From the NCBI RefSeq assembly GCF_900544955.1, contig NZ_UQXD01000016.1:1-45019 (forward strand): a stretch of DNA of 45,019 bases. Reading direction: 5' to 3'. The notes below the pieces were generated by a model, which was not told the origin of the DNA, did no database searches, and was given only the letters and a program-made list of their open reading frames with translations. Shown piece by piece: positions 24,935-32,303 of the stretch (position 1 is its first letter; each line of letters opens with the position of its first letter). The DNA is from an uncultured Oscillibacter sp. (GTDB taxonomy: Bacteria > Bacillota > Clostridia > Oscillospirales > Oscillospiraceae). The translations under genes and the position numbers were made by a program.

Positions 24935-25665
24935 ACGAGGAGCTGGTCCTCTCCCTCAGCCATGTCACCAGCGGCTATCACGGCGGCGGCCTGCTGCGGC
25001 GGGGCGCCCGCCAGGAGGTGCTCCACGACGTCAGCTTCGACCTGCGCCACGGGGAGATTCTGGGCCTGGTGGGGGAGTCCGGCAGCGGAAAGAGCACCCT
25101 GGCCCGGACCATCTTGGGCATGGTGCGGCCGGAGAGCGGGCAGGTGGTCCACTACACCAAGCGGCCCCAGATGATCTTTCAGGACCCGTACAGCGCCCTG
25201 AACCCGGCCTACACCGTGGAGTGGACGCTGGAGGAGCCCCTGCGCATCTACGGGAAGTACGGCCCGGCGGAGCGCCGCCGCCGGGTGCGGGACATGCTGG
25301 AGCGGGTGGAGCTGCCGGAGGAGTGCCTCCGGGCCAGGCCGGCGGAGCTGTCCGGCGGACAGCGCCAGCGGGTCAGCATCGCGGCGGCGCTGATCCAGCG
25401 GCCCCGGTTCCTCATCGCCGACGAGCCGGTGAGCGCCCTGGACGTGACCATCCAGGCCCAGATTCTGCGGCTTTTGCAGGATTTGCGCCGGGAGCTGGAT
25501 TTGAGCTACCTCTTCATCTCCCACGATCTGAATGTGGTGTACCAGCTGTGCGACCGGGTGCTGGTCATGCGGTCCGGCCGCATCGTGGAACAGGGGACGG
25601 TGGCGGACATTTTTGAGCGGCCCCAGGCGGCCTACACGAAGCAGCTGCTGGCGGCAGCGGAGTGA
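24931..25665 (+). CDS. ABC transporter ATP-binding protein, DppF/OppF type
   Basis: This 244-residue ATPase has Walker A GESGSGKST near residue 49, Q-loop IFQDPYSALNP, signature LSGGQRQRVSIA and Walker B LIADEPVSALD. The switch His is in LFISHDLNVV. It is the second ATPase of the heterodimer, linked to the preceding gene by an ATGA overlap. Confidence 0.93.
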   Translation: MNEELVLSLSHVTSGYHGGGLLRRGARQEVLHDVSFDLRHGEILGLVGESGSGKSTLARTILGMVRPESGQVVHYTKRPQMIFQDPYSALNPAYTVEWTLEEPLRIYGKYGPAERRRRVRDMLERVELPEECLRARPAELSGGQRQRVSIAAALIQRPRFLIADEPVSALDVTIQAQILRLLQDLRRELDLSYLFISHDLNVVYQLCDRVLVMRSGRIVEQGTVADIFERPQAAYTKQLLAAAE

Positions 25666-25669
25666 ACCG

Positions 25670-26758
25670 ATGAAACATCTCTTTAGGCACTATCCAAAAC
25701 TGCATCTGTGGCTGGGGCTGGACCTGCTGGCCCTGGGGGCCTACTTCGGCCTGCGGGGGAACCGGGCGTGGATGAACGCCCTGGCCCAGACCGTCACCAC
25801 CCCCCTCAAGCAGGCCCTGGGCCGGCTGTGCTACCGGACGGACGTCTCCGTGATGGAGGTGCTGTATGTGCTGGCGGTGCTGGCCGGGGTCCTCTACGCG
25901 GCGTGGAGCGTCCGGGCGGTGGCACGGGCCCGGGGCGCCCGGGGCCGTCGGGCCTACGGCGCGGCGCTGGGGGCGGTGAGCGCGGGGCTGGCGGTGTACG
26001 CCGGGTTCTGTCTTTTGTGGGGGGTCAACTTCTGGACGGACAGCTTCCAGGACCGCTCCGGCATCCGCGCTCAGCCGGTGGCGCTGGAGGAGCTGGAGGA
26101 CGTGACGGCATTCTTTACTCGGCAGCTCTCCGCCACCGCGGGGGAGGTGCCCCGGGACGAGAACGGCCTCTTCGCCGTGCCCTGGGAGGAGATCCTGGAG
26201 CGGAGCACCGGGATATACGGCCCCCTGGAGGCCCGGTTTCCCTTCCTTACATTCGACGACCCCGGCGTGAAGGCCATGGCCTTCTCCCGCCTCATGAGCG
26301 TCATCGGCTTCACTGGCGTCTACTGCCCCTACACCGGGGAGTCCAACGTGAACATAGACAGCCCCGCCTGCCTGCTGCCCTCCACGGTGGCCCACGAGCT
26401 GGGCCACCAGCGGGGCGTGGCGTCGGAGCAGGAGTGCAACTTCCTGGCGGTGCTGGCCTCCACCACCAGCGGCGACGCGGCCTACGCCTACTCCGGCTGG
26501 CTGATGGGCTTCATCCACCTGGGCAACGCGCTGTACGCGGCGGACCCGGAGGCCTATTGGGCCATCCGGGAGGCTTTGCCGGAGACGGTGAAGGCGGACC
26601 TGGCGGACAACAACGCCTACTGGGACCAGTTCCGGGACAACGTGGCGGAGCAGGTCACCAACAAGGTCTACGACACCGTGCTGAAGGCCTACGGCGACCA
26701 GCGGGGCATCCAGTCCTACGGCACAGTGGTGGATTTGCTGGTGGCGTATTATAAATGA
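25670..26758 (+). CDS. DUF3810 family membrane protein with a zinc-protease-like HELGH motif
   Basis: This 362-residue protein has about three N-terminal membrane segments (to about residue 120), then a soluble domain. That domain contains ESNVNIDSPACLLPSTVAHELGHQRGVASEQECNF near 225-255: an HExxH zinc motif with a downstream Glu, as in gluzincin-like peptidases. The start follows GGAG four bases after the ABC ATPase stop, so it is co-transcribed with the peptide transporter. An extracytoplasmic peptidase supplying peptides for uptake would fit, but this is inference. Confidence 0.85.
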   Translation: MKHLFRHYPKLHLWLGLDLLALGAYFGLRGNRAWMNALAQTVTTPLKQALGRLCYRTDVSVMEVLYVLAVLAGVLYAAWSVRAVARARGARGRRAYGAALGAVSAGLAVYAGFCLLWGVNFWTDSFQDRSGIRAQPVALEELEDVTAFFTRQLSATAGEVPRDENGLFAVPWEEILERSTGIYGPLEARFPFLTFDDPGVKAMAFSRLMSVIGFTGVYCPYTGESNVNIDSPACLLPSTVAHELGHQRGVASEQECNFLAVLASTTSGDAAYAYSGWLMGFIHLGNALYAADPEAYWAIREALPETVKADLADNNAYWDQFRDNVAEQVTNKVYDTVLKAYGDQRGIQSYGTVVDLLVAYYK

Positions 26759-26765
26759 AGAGAGA

Positions 26766-26795
26766 AGCACCGGCGCCCATGCGGGCGCCGGTGCT
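26766..26795. terminator. terminator between the peptide ABC operon and the SLH gene
   Basis: AGCACCGGCGCCC pairs with GGGCGCCGGTGCT (26766-26778 with 26783-26795), followed by CGTTTTCT. The genes are convergent, so it may serve both. Confidence 0.85.
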
Positions 26796-26808
26796 CGTTT
26801 TCTGCCGT

Positions 26809-28239
26809 TTACCAGGTGTGCTCCCGCCAGGACTGCTCTGGGGTCATGGCGAAGTAGGTGTAGCTGATGGTGTTGCCGCTGTCGCCCCAGGTGGTGTCGA
26901 TGTGGACTTGGGCGCCATCCAGGGTGGCCACGGTCCAGATGTGGCTGTCGTTGGCCAGGGCGGTGCAGTCGATGCCCTCCAGCTTGAGCAGCAGGTTGTA
27001 AGCGCCGGTGTAGCCGTCGCAGACGGCGGTGCCGGCGGCAAAGAGGTTGTAGGGAATGTGGCTGAGGGAGTCGTCCCCGGCGCTGTAATCGTATACGCAG
27101 TTGTCGCAGATCCAGGTGTAGTACACCCGGGCGATCTCCGTCTCCGTCATCTCCTCCGTCAATTGGCCGCTCTCCCAGAGCTGGTCGTGGACGGCCAGGG
27201 CCGCGTCCATGGTGGCGGTGCGGTACTCCTCCAGGCGGTCCCCGGCGCTGGCGGCGGAGAAGGCCAGCTCCAGATTGCCGCCGGGGAGGAAGGTGCAGGA
27301 GACGATGTTGTAGCTCTGCTCACAGTAGCTCTTCACGATGGCCAGGGCCTCCTGCATCTTGAACCGGGCGGCGATGGGGGAGATGCCCGGGTAGTGGAGG
27401 GTCAGCGTGGCGTCGCCGGCGGAGAGCATGTAGCGGACGCTCTCCGCCATCTCCGCCTCCGTGGCGGGGGAGGGGATCAGGACCCCCGGCTCCACCAGGC
27501 TGGCCAGGGAGGAGCCGGCGGCGGCGCCGGCGGTGGCCACCCACTCCAGCTGCAGCCGCAGGGCTGGGTCCACCAGCCGCGTCAGCATGGCCGCCGCGGC
27601 CCCCCGGGTGATGAGGGCGTCGGGCTGGAAGGTCCCGGCGGCGTCCACTCCCGCGGAGACGCCGCAGCGGTACAAGAAGAGGATGTCCGGCTGGTAGGGG
27701 GTGTACTCCGTCACGTCGGTAATGAAGCGGCGGCTGGCGTAGCCCTCTGTCACCTGGCCGTCGTTCACCAGGGGCAGGGCCTCCTCCGGCAAAGTCCGGG
27801 CCAGCACGTGGGCCACCTCCGCCCGGGTGGCCAGGGCGGAGAGGCTGTCCTCCAGCTCCGCCCCCAGGACGCCCTCCGCCTGGAGGTAGCGCAGGTACGG
27901 CAGGGCCGGGGCACCGTCCTCTTCGCTAAAGGCGGCGGCGCCCCGCTCCGGGTCACCGGTGCGGTACAGGCTGCGGATGCGCCCGGCGAAGATGAGGACC
28001 TGGCCCACGGTCATGGGGTCCTGGAGGCCGAAGGTGCCGTCGGGCTTTCCCACGGACAGCCCGTATTCGTACAGCGCCGCCACGTTGTCGTAAAAGGCGG
28101 AGGCGGTGGTCAGGTCGGAAAACTGTCCGGCGTAGGCCTTGCTGCGGATGAAATTCTCCTCGCTGTCCGGCGCGGCCAGGGCGGGCGCCGTCATCAGCAG
28201 GGCGGCGGTGAGGAACAGAGCCAGAATGCGGGCCTTCAT
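26809..28239 (-). CDS. secreted SLH-domain/transglutaminase-like cell-surface protein
   Basis: This 476-residue protein has a signal peptide (MKARILALFLTAALLMTAPALAA). S-layer-homology-type repeats follow (AALYEYGLSVGKPDGTFGLQDPMTVGQVL and later RCGVSAGVDAAGTFQPDALITRGAAAAML), which would anchor it to the cell wall. The C-terminal third is transglutaminase-like: the catalytic Cys lies in AGTAVCDGYTGAYNLLL, the His in NDSHIWTVA and the Asp in VHIDTTWGDSG. I chose the ATG at 28237-28239, preceded by AAGAAGG. It lies 34 bp after an LCP-family gene in the same direction. Confidence 0.88.
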   Translation of the reverse strand: MKARILALFLTAALLMTAPALAAPDSEENFIRSKAYAGQFSDLTTASAFYDNVAALYEYGLSVGKPDGTFGLQDPMTVGQVLIFAGRIRSLYRTGDPERGAAAFSEEDGAPALPYLRYLQAEGVLGAELEDSLSALATRAEVAHVLARTLPEEALPLVNDGQVTEGYASRRFITDVTEYTPYQPDILFLYRCGVSAGVDAAGTFQPDALITRGAAAAMLTRLVDPALRLQLEWVATAGAAAGSSLASLVEPGVLIPSPATEAEMAESVRYMLSAGDATLTLHYPGISPIAARFKMQEALAIVKSYCEQSYNIVSCTFLPGGNLELAFSAASAGDRLEEYRTATMDAALAVHDQLWESGQLTEEMTETEIARVYYTWICDNCVYDYSAGDDSLSHIPYNLFAAGTAVCDGYTGAYNLLLKLEGIDCTALANDSHIWTVATLDGAQVHIDTTWGDSGNTISYTYFAMTPEQSWREHTW

Positions 28240-28273
28240 ACGTACCTTCTTTCTTCTGCGGGAGGCGGAAGGA

Positions 28274-29260
28274 TCATCGGGAGGGGATGTCCAGGTCGGC
28301 GGACACCCGGTCCTCCACATAGGGGTTCAGGTGTTCGTTCACCAGGGTCAAAACCTCGTCCGCGTCGAGGTAGATGTAGGGGTTGTGCCACTCGCCGGGC
28401 AGGGTGGAGAACTGGATGCTGTCGGACCCCATGGAGATGGCCTCGCTGCCCAGCCACGCCAGATTCCCCAGAGTCAGGTCCGTCTTCACATACTGCTGGA
28501 AGATCTTCACGAAATTGTCGATCTTGGGGATGTTGGAGATCTGGAGCACCTGCTTGGCCACGGCCTTCAGGAAGTTCTGCTGGGTCTGCATCCGGCCGAT
28601 GTCCTGGGTGGCGTAGCCCTCCCGGAAGCGGACCACCTTCAGTGCCTCTTTGCCGCTGAGGTGCTGCATCCCCTTGGGAATGTGGATGTACAGGTCCTGG
28701 TAGGGGTCCTCGTAGTCCATGTCGATGGGCACCTCGAAATCCACGCCGCCGATGGTGTCCACCAGGGCCACGAAGCCCTGGAGGTTCACCAGTACCGTGA
28801 AGTCCACCGGAATGCCCAACTGGCCGGAGAGGACCTTCGCCAGCTTCTCCATGCCGCCGGCGCCGTAGGCGGCGTTGATCTTATGGGACTTTCCGCCCCA
28901 CACCGCCTTGGAGTCCCGGGCAATGCTGACGCCGTAGATGGCGCCATTCTCGGTGTCCACCGCCACCAGGATGTTGGTGTCGGTGTTGCCGTTGCCGTCG
29001 TCGATGCCTGAGACCAGAATCGTGTAAAAGCCGGGCTTGCGCTCCTGGTGGGAGCGCAGGGCCTCTGCGGCGGCGTCCTCCTCCGAAGCCTGTCCGTTGG
29101 GGGTGGAGAGGGTTTCCGCCGGGGGCGTCTCCACCTCCGGCGGCTGGAGCAAAAGCCGCTGGGCGCCCACCAGCAAAACGGCGGCGGAGAGGACCAGCAG
29201 CAGAATCACAAGGCCGGTATTCCGGCTGTGCCGCTTGCGGCGGCGGGTATTCGTGGACAT
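28274..29260 (-). CDS. LytR-CpsA-Psr (LCP) family cell-wall glycopolymer ligase
   Basis: This 328-residue protein has a single N-terminal membrane anchor after a basic stretch (RRRKRHSRNTG). The extracytoplasmic LCP domain (about 85-250) includes GVSIARDSKAVWGGKSHKINAAYGAGG, the IGGVDFEVPIDM segment, and EALKVVRFREGY with the conserved Arg residues. These enzymes transfer teichoic-acid-like polymers from undecaprenyl phosphate to peptidoglycan. The usual SIPRDT reads SIARDS here. The ATG at 29258-29260 has GAGGAG upstream. Confidence 0.88.
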   Translation of the reverse strand: MSTNTRRRKRHSRNTGLVILLLVLSAAVLLVGAQRLLLQPPEVETPPAETLSTPNGQASEEDAAAEALRSHQERKPGFYTILVSGIDDGNGNTDTNILVAVDTENGAIYGVSIARDSKAVWGGKSHKINAAYGAGGMEKLAKVLSGQLGIPVDFTVLVNLQGFVALVDTIGGVDFEVPIDMDYEDPYQDLYIHIPKGMQHLSGKEALKVVRFREGYATQDIGRMQTQQNFLKAVAKQVLQISNIPKIDNFVKIFQQYVKTDLTLGNLAWLGSEAISMGSDSIQFSTLPGEWHNPYIYLDADEVLTLVNEHLNPYVEDRVSADLDIPSR

Positions 29261-29335
29261 CAGAAACAACGCTCCTCGGCAGCGCGGCGGAGCCGCGGCA
29301 GTATCGTTTGAAAGATTTACATAATATTAATCCCC

Positions 29336-29364
29336 ATTATACGACCCGCCGCAAAAAAAGACAA
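29336..29364 (-). promoter_or_regulatory. promoter of the LCP-SLH operon
   Basis: On the minus strand: TTGTCT (29359-29364), 17 bp, TATAAT (29336-29341). Confidence 0.75.
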
Positions 29365-29395
29365 GAGGAAAACACCGCCTGGAACCGTGCGGGCA

Positions 29396-29426
29396 GGAAA
29401 AATAGCGGCTTCGCCGCTATTTTTCC
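29396..29426 (-). terminator. terminator of the spoIIID transcription unit
   Basis: A perfect 14-bp stem (29396-29409 with 29413-29426) overlaps the stop codon of the 83-residue ORF. It separates the spoIIID unit from the LCP promoter. Confidence 0.75.
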
Positions 29427-29668
29427 TCCTCGGCAGGCACCGTCATCTGCTCCAGGAGGGCCTTGATGTCCGCCAGCAGCTGATTTTGATAGGACAGGGC
29501 GCAGTGGATATAGTGCAGCGCCGGGTCCGCGGCCTGCAGGGGGTCCGTGCCGTCCACCGGATGGGGCCAGCGCCGGACGGGGGGCTCTGCAGCCGGGGGC
29601 GCGGGGTCCGCGGGCCGCGCGGGGACGGCCCGGACCTGCCGGTTCCGTCCGCAGGAACGATTCACCAT
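29417..29668 (-). CDS. small protein of unknown function downstream of spoIIID
   Basis: This 83-residue protein has a Cys-containing basic N-terminus, a proline-rich middle, and a helical C-terminus (LHYIHCALSYQNQLLADIKALLEQM). I do not recognise it. The ATG at 29666-29668 has a clear CGGAGGAA Shine-Dalgarno. It lies 45 bp after the end of spoIIID on the same strand with a terminator at its end, so it is probably part of the spoIIID transcription unit. It would then be cut off from the spoIIID promoter while the intervening element is present. Confidence 0.6.
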   Translation of the reverse strand: MVNRSCGRNRQVRAVPARPADPAPPAAEPPVRRWPHPVDGTDPLQAADPALHYIHCALSYQNQLLADIKALLEQMTVPAEEEK

Positions 29669-29713
29669 ATTGATTCCTCCGATACAAGTGTTCTGACGAG
29701 ACATGCGTGCACG

Positions 29714-29854
29714 CTAGGTGCCGCGGTACTTCTTGCGGGTGGCAATGCCCCCCCGGATATGCCGCTGGGCCTTGTTGACATCCAGCACCTCCTTGACCTG
29801 GAGATACAGCGCCCGGTTGAACTGGGGCAGCCGCTCGGAAATGTCTTTATGTAC
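29714..29854 (-). CDS. spoIIID: spoIIID, 3' half (separated from its start by the intervening element)
   Basis: This fragment encodes VHKDISERLPQFNRALYLQ followed by VKEVLDVNKAQRHIRGGIATRKKYRGT, and ends in TAG at 29714. That is the second half of SpoIIID: the end of the recognition helix plus the C-terminal basic region whose H-(I/L)-RGG-x-AT signature is characteristic. It has no start or ribosome-binding site of its own. The frame running in from the element is unrelated proline/glycine-rich sequence. The 5' half with a promoter lies 11.3 kb away on the same strand at 41194-41308. SpoIIID is the mother-cell DNA-binding regulator that acts after sigma-E and before sigma-K. Confidence 0.88.
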   Translation of the reverse strand, partial: VHKDISERLPQFNRALYLQVKEVLDVNKAQRHIRGGIATRKKYRGT

Positions 29855-29875
29855 GGATGCGGCAAAAGGGAACGG
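29848..29875. other. attachment site at the spoIIID 3'-half end of the element
   Basis: Core TATGTAC (29848-29854) is followed by the element arm GGATGCGGCAAAAGGGAACG and one further G (29855-29875). The host side reads back into the SpoIIID codons for K-D-I-S-E-R. Confidence 0.85.
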
Positions 29876-30059
29876 TCCGGGACGCCGGGCGGGCGGCCCC
29901 CTGCCGGCGGAAACGCCCTTTTTTTGGGGGCGGAGGCCCTCTGCGGCGGTGCGGCTGCACACCCCGGATAGATGCGCAAATCAAGGAATGCCAGCGTTTG
30001 CATTGGTCAAAACACACAAAAATAGTGCGCAATATTGTTAAGGGGATGTAAAGATTTCC
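29876..30059. other. non-coding left end of the element
   Basis: No gene is supported here. The first 70 bp are GC-rich. From about 29950 the DNA becomes AT-rich and leads into the cargo promoter. Confidence 0.5.
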
Positions 30060-30088
30060 TTGCATTTGCAGATGGGCACTGGTATAAT
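30060..30088 (+). promoter_or_regulatory. promoter of the cargo operon
   Basis: TTGCAT (30060-30065), 17 bp, consensus TATAAT (30083-30088). Confidence 0.8.
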
Positions 30089-30137
30089 TCATCATGTGAT
30101 TTGCCGAATTATGTATAATTTGGTCAATTATACCAAT
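30081..30137 (+). promoter_or_regulatory. candidate operator region of the cargo operon
   Basis: GGTATAATT (30081-30089) overlaps the -10 and is the exact reverse complement of AATTATACC (30126-30134). The downstream copy lies in a smaller palindrome, TTGGT-7 bp-ACCAA (30120-30136). No regulator gene is found in the element, so the repressor would be encoded elsewhere. Confidence 0.4.
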
Positions 30138-30188
30138 GGACAATACAAAGGGCAGGACGGAACTTTGAAAAGGAAAGGTGTGGAATGA

Positions 30189-30959
30189 ATGGGCGTCATG
30201 ATTGATTCTCACGCGCATATCGGGAGCTCCTGGCTGAATACGATCAAAAATCCCTTTTCGCCGGAGCGGCTGATGGAAATTTACACGGAGCTGGGGATTC
30301 AGTATGCCTGCATCAGTACCTGGGACATCCTCAACGATATCCCCCGGGGCAATGAGGAGGCCTACCAGCTCAGCAAGCAAGAGTCCCGCTGGATTCCCTA
30401 CGTGGTCTGCTGCCCGCTGCAGGAGGAGCAGTCGGTGGAGCAGATCAAAAAGTACGTGGGGGACTGCGGCTTCAAGGGCATCAAAATGCACCCCACCGTC
30501 AACGGCTACCGGGTGGACTCCCTGCGGATCATGGAGCCGGTGATGAAGCTGGCCGCGGAGTACCATGTGCCGGTGATGTTCCACGGGGAGCATGACGCGT
30601 TCGGCAGCCCCTACCAGTTTGCCGCCCTTGCCGAGGCATTCCCCGAGGTGGACATCATTGTGGCCCATCTGTGCCACAACCTGTGGATTGACGCCATCGA
30701 GGTCTGCCGGGCCCACAAGAACATTTATCTGGATACCGCCGAGGTCAGTACCCATAACTTCAAGCTGGAGAGAGCCATCCGCTTCTGCGGGGCGGACAAG
30801 ATCATTTTCGGCACCGATTCCCCCTGCACGGACATCCAGTCCCATATGGCCATCATCCAGAACATCAACACCTACTATCCCGGCACCCTTGACCAGGCGG
30901 GCCTGGACAAGATCATGGGCGGGAATATCGCAAGACTGCTGCATCTGGAGCTGAAGTGA
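30189..30959 (+). CDS. amidohydrolase family (TIM-barrel) metal-dependent hydrolase
   Basis: This 256-residue cytosolic enzyme has the amidohydrolase-2 pattern. It has H-x-H in IDSHAHIGSS near the start, GFKGIKMHP near residue 95, a metal-ligand His in VMFHGEHD near 135, another in IVAHLCHN near 160, and the final Asp in IIFGTDSP near 215. Relatives hydrolyse lactones or decarboxylate small aromatic or sugar-like acids. It is the first cargo gene behind a strong promoter, followed by a sugar-type ABC system. A hairpin at 30968-31009 separates it from the next gene. Confidence 0.85.
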   Translation: MGVMIDSHAHIGSSWLNTIKNPFSPERLMEIYTELGIQYACISTWDILNDIPRGNEEAYQLSKQESRWIPYVVCCPLQEEQSVEQIKKYVGDCGFKGIKMHPTVNGYRVDSLRIMEPVMKLAAEYHVPVMFHGEHDAFGSPYQFAALAEAFPEVDIIVAHLCHNLWIDAIEVCRAHKNIYLDTAEVSTHNFKLERAIRFCGADKIIFGTDSPCTDIQSHMAIIQNINTYYPGTLDQAGLDKIMGGNIARLLHLELK

Positions 30960-30967
30960 GAGCAGCC

Positions 30968-31009
30968 CGCCGGCAGGGCGGGCAAGGCTGTCCCGCCGCC
31001 CTGCCGGCG
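30968..31009 (+). other. intercistronic hairpin before the binding-protein gene
   Basis: CGCCGGCAGGGCGG pairs with CCGCCGCCCTGCCGGCG with small bulges, and no T-run follows. It probably protects or processes the mRNA, or attenuates partially. Confidence 0.5.
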
Positions 31010-31053
31010 TAAGCTACTACAATATTGATGCATTGTTGAAAGGGGAAAATCTG

Positions 31054-32208
31054 ATGAAGAGCAAGAGAATCGCCGCCCTGTTCCTGACGCTGGTGATGGT
31101 CATCGGCCTCGCCGCCTGCGGCGGCAACGCAAATTCCGGCACCACCTCCGGCGGCTCCAGCGGCGGCACCACCTCCGACGGCACGGACTCCGGGGAGAAG
31201 ACCTACAAGATCGCCCTGAGCAACTCCTACCTGGAAAACGGCTGGAGACAGGAGATGATCGCGGTCTGCGAGCTGATGGCCGCCACGGACCCCTACTATG
31301 AGAACGTCCAACTGGACGTCTACAACACGGACAACACGGTGGAGGCGCAGGTGGCCTCCCTGGAGTCCCTGATGGAGATGGGCTATGACGCCTTCCTCAT
31401 CGACGCCTGCTCCGACAGCGGACTGAACAACGTGATCGACCAGGCGGTTGCCAAGGGAATCGTGTGCGTGACCTTCGACTCCAACGCCACCACCGATAGC
31501 TGCTACACCATCTCCCTGGACTATGACGCCGCGTTCGGCCTTGTGGGCGCGGTGATCTGCGAGGCCATCGGCGGCAAGGGCGAGATCGCCATGGACCAGG
31601 GCATCTGGTCCACCTCCAACGGCCAGGCCATGCACGACGGCGCTTTGAAGGGCATCAATTACTTCCCTGACGTGAAGGTGGTCGCCGAGTATGAGGGCGA
31701 GTGGAACGACGGCCTCAACCAGGACAGAGTCAGCACCATTCTCGCCACCCAGCATCTGGACGCCGTCATCGGCGAGTCCCACGCCGCCAGCATCATCAAG
31801 GCCTTCAAGACCGCGGGCATTGATCCGGTCCCCACCTCCGGCGACGTGTACAACATGAATATGTGCGAGCTCTACTACAACGATCTCGTGGGCGGCTGCG
31901 TGGCCACCTACACCGGACTGTCCATCATCGCCATGGATACCGCCATCGACATTCTCAACGGCAAGATCCCCGACTCCAAGGAGATCGTGATTGTGCCCGA
32001 CGCCAACATCGTCAACGCGGAAAAGATCGGCGTGGACGTGGTGGACAAGTGGGCCAAGGAGCTGGGCGCCACCTACGTGCTGGTGAAGGAGAACGAGAAC
32101 TTCTCCAAGGACTGGCCCGAGCAGTTTATGTGGCCCTGCCTCCCCGCCAGCTATCCCCGCCAGCTGACGGCCCAGGCCGTGATGGACTACATGGCAAGCG
32201 TCTTCTAA
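31054..32208 (+). CDS. sugar ABC transporter substrate-binding lipoprotein (ribose/galactose-type)
   Basis: This 384-residue lipoprotein has a signal peptide ending in the lipobox GLAAC (Cys22) and then a Gly/Ser/Thr linker. The periplasmic-binding-protein type 1 domain begins YKIALSNSYLENGWRQEMI. Later MGYDAFLIDACSDSGLNNVIDQA and IAMDTAIDILNGKIPDSKEI are typical of the Rbs/Ytf group. ATG at 31054 is chosen because AAAGGGG lies 8 nt upstream. The ligand is unknown. A perfect 20-bp hairpin follows the gene. Confidence 0.92.
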   Translation: MKSKRIAALFLTLVMVIGLAACGGNANSGTTSGGSSGGTTSDGTDSGEKTYKIALSNSYLENGWRQEMIAVCELMAATDPYYENVQLDVYNTDNTVEAQVASLESLMEMGYDAFLIDACSDSGLNNVIDQAVAKGIVCVTFDSNATTDSCYTISLDYDAAFGLVGAVICEAIGGKGEIAMDQGIWSTSNGQAMHDGALKGINYFPDVKVVAEYEGEWNDGLNQDRVSTILATQHLDAVIGESHAASIIKAFKTAGIDPVPTSGDVYNMNMCELYYNDLVGGCVATYTGLSIIAMDTAIDILNGKIPDSKEIVIVPDANIVNAEKIGVDVVDKWAKELGATYVLVKENENFSKDWPEQFMWPCLPASYPRQLTAQAVMDYMASVF

Positions 32209-32224
32209 AAAATTCCACACACTC

Positions 32225-32271
32225 TTTTTTAACAATAGGTTGCCTGCTACGGGCAACCTATTGTTAAAAAA
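32225..32271 (+). other. perfect 20-bp intercistronic hairpin after the binding-protein gene
   Basis: 32225-32244 pairs with 32252-32271 (loop TGCTACG). The T-run is on the 5' arm and the A-run on the 3' arm, so it is poor as a plus-strand terminator. It more likely stabilises the 3' end of the binding-protein mRNA, raising its level over the membrane genes. Confidence 0.65.
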
Positions 32272-32303
32272 ATGATGATGAGAATGCCCAAAGGAGTTTT
32301 TTC

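Noticed and set aside
30968..31009. Terminator ending the amidohydrolase transcript
   Set aside because: There is no T-run and the downstream genes lack a promoter of their own, so it is better read as an intercistronic hairpin.
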